Of a stretch of 5,001 nt of DNA, positions 4,889-5,001 are shown piece after piece. The notes below the pieces were generated by a model. The model saw only the letters and a list, made by a program, of their open reading frames with translations, did not search any database and was not told the origin of the DNA. The translations under genes were made by a program, and so were the position numbers. The stretch covers positions 1-5,001 of the forward strand of contig DAOUUM010000258.1 in assembly GCA_030668165.1 (NCBI GenBank), read 5' to 3'. Numbering within the stretch: the first letter of the stretch is position 1; every line of letters starts with the position of its first letter. The stretch is from Candidatus Heimdallarchaeota archaeon. GTDB taxonomy: Archaea > Asgardarchaeota > Heimdallarchaeia > Heimdallarchaeales > Kariarchaeaceae.

Positions 4889-5001
4889 GGGATATTTTTT
4901 CAATTCCTAGAATAATTCCGAAAAAAAGGATCACAGGAGTTGCTATTGCATTGATATTATCTTCTGCAATTTTTATGACTTCAAGTTCAATCCTTTTTGA
5001 G
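4885..5001 (+). CDS. Second ABC permease-like gene, N-terminus only (runs off window)
   Basis: The frame is open from the ATG at 4885 to the right edge: 39 codons, no stop. The start is supported by the strong Shine-Dalgarno site and by an ATGA overlap with the preceding stop codon, indicating coupled translation. The visible part has a basic stretch (PKKR at about 12-15) followed by one membrane helix (about 17-37) ending in SSSILFE. This matches in order the preceding permease's N-terminus (RKR, helix, SSSILISS), so a second FtsX-type permease, forming a heteromeric pair with the first, is the likeliest reading. With so little sequence, another membrane subunit or an exported substrate-binding partner remains possible. 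Confidence 0.65.
   Translation, partial: MRDIFSIPRIIPKKRITGVAIALILSSAIFMTSSSILFE

Overview
The window looks archaeal, and an Asgard archaeon is the best guess, although nothing here proves it. The DNA is AT-rich (roughly two thirds A+T by eye). A tRNA-Lys gene has no encoded CCA and is followed by a T-rich stretch. At least two protein genes have a TATA-like box about 27 bp before the start codon and no Shine-Dalgarno sequence, as expected for leaderless archaeal mRNAs. An operon-internal start instead has a strong AAGGAGGTG. The Asgard suggestion rests mainly on one protein with a longin-like N-terminal domain of the kind abundant in those genomes.

Layout. Positions 1-1854 (minus strand) hold the first 618 codons of a secreted or surface protein: a signal peptide, two ungapped copies of a ~192-residue LamG-like beta-sandwich domain at a 210-residue period, a DVP-DVP-DVP linker, and a third beta-rich module that runs off the left edge. 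Positions 1855-2055 are non-coding and carry that gene's promoter and the T-rich end of the tRNA gene. tRNA-Lys(TTT) lies at 2056-2129 on the minus strand. Positions 2130-2410 are a divergent intergenic region with two small inverted repeats and the promoters of the tRNA and of the next gene.

On the plus strand, 2411-3706 encodes a 431-residue membrane protein: a longin-like cytosolic domain of about 125 residues followed by about seven membrane helices, the last five of which resemble the Yip1 family. After a 93-bp gap with its own putative leaderless promoter, 3800-4888 encodes an FtsX/MacB-type ABC transporter permease. It overlaps by ATGA with a second, truncated permease-like gene (4885 to the right edge) whose N-terminus resembles that of the first.

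How they may work together. The two permease-like genes are translationally linked and probably form a heteromeric type VII (MacB/LolCDE-like) ABC system; its ATPase is not in view and may lie downstream. The longin/Yip1-like protein is the most notable item. If the fold assignments hold, it joins in one archaeal chain two modules that in eukaryotes belong to the membrane-trafficking machinery. Its link to the ABC genes is only positional. The secreted LamG-like protein is divergently placed and separated by the tRNA, so there is no reason to put it in the same pathway.
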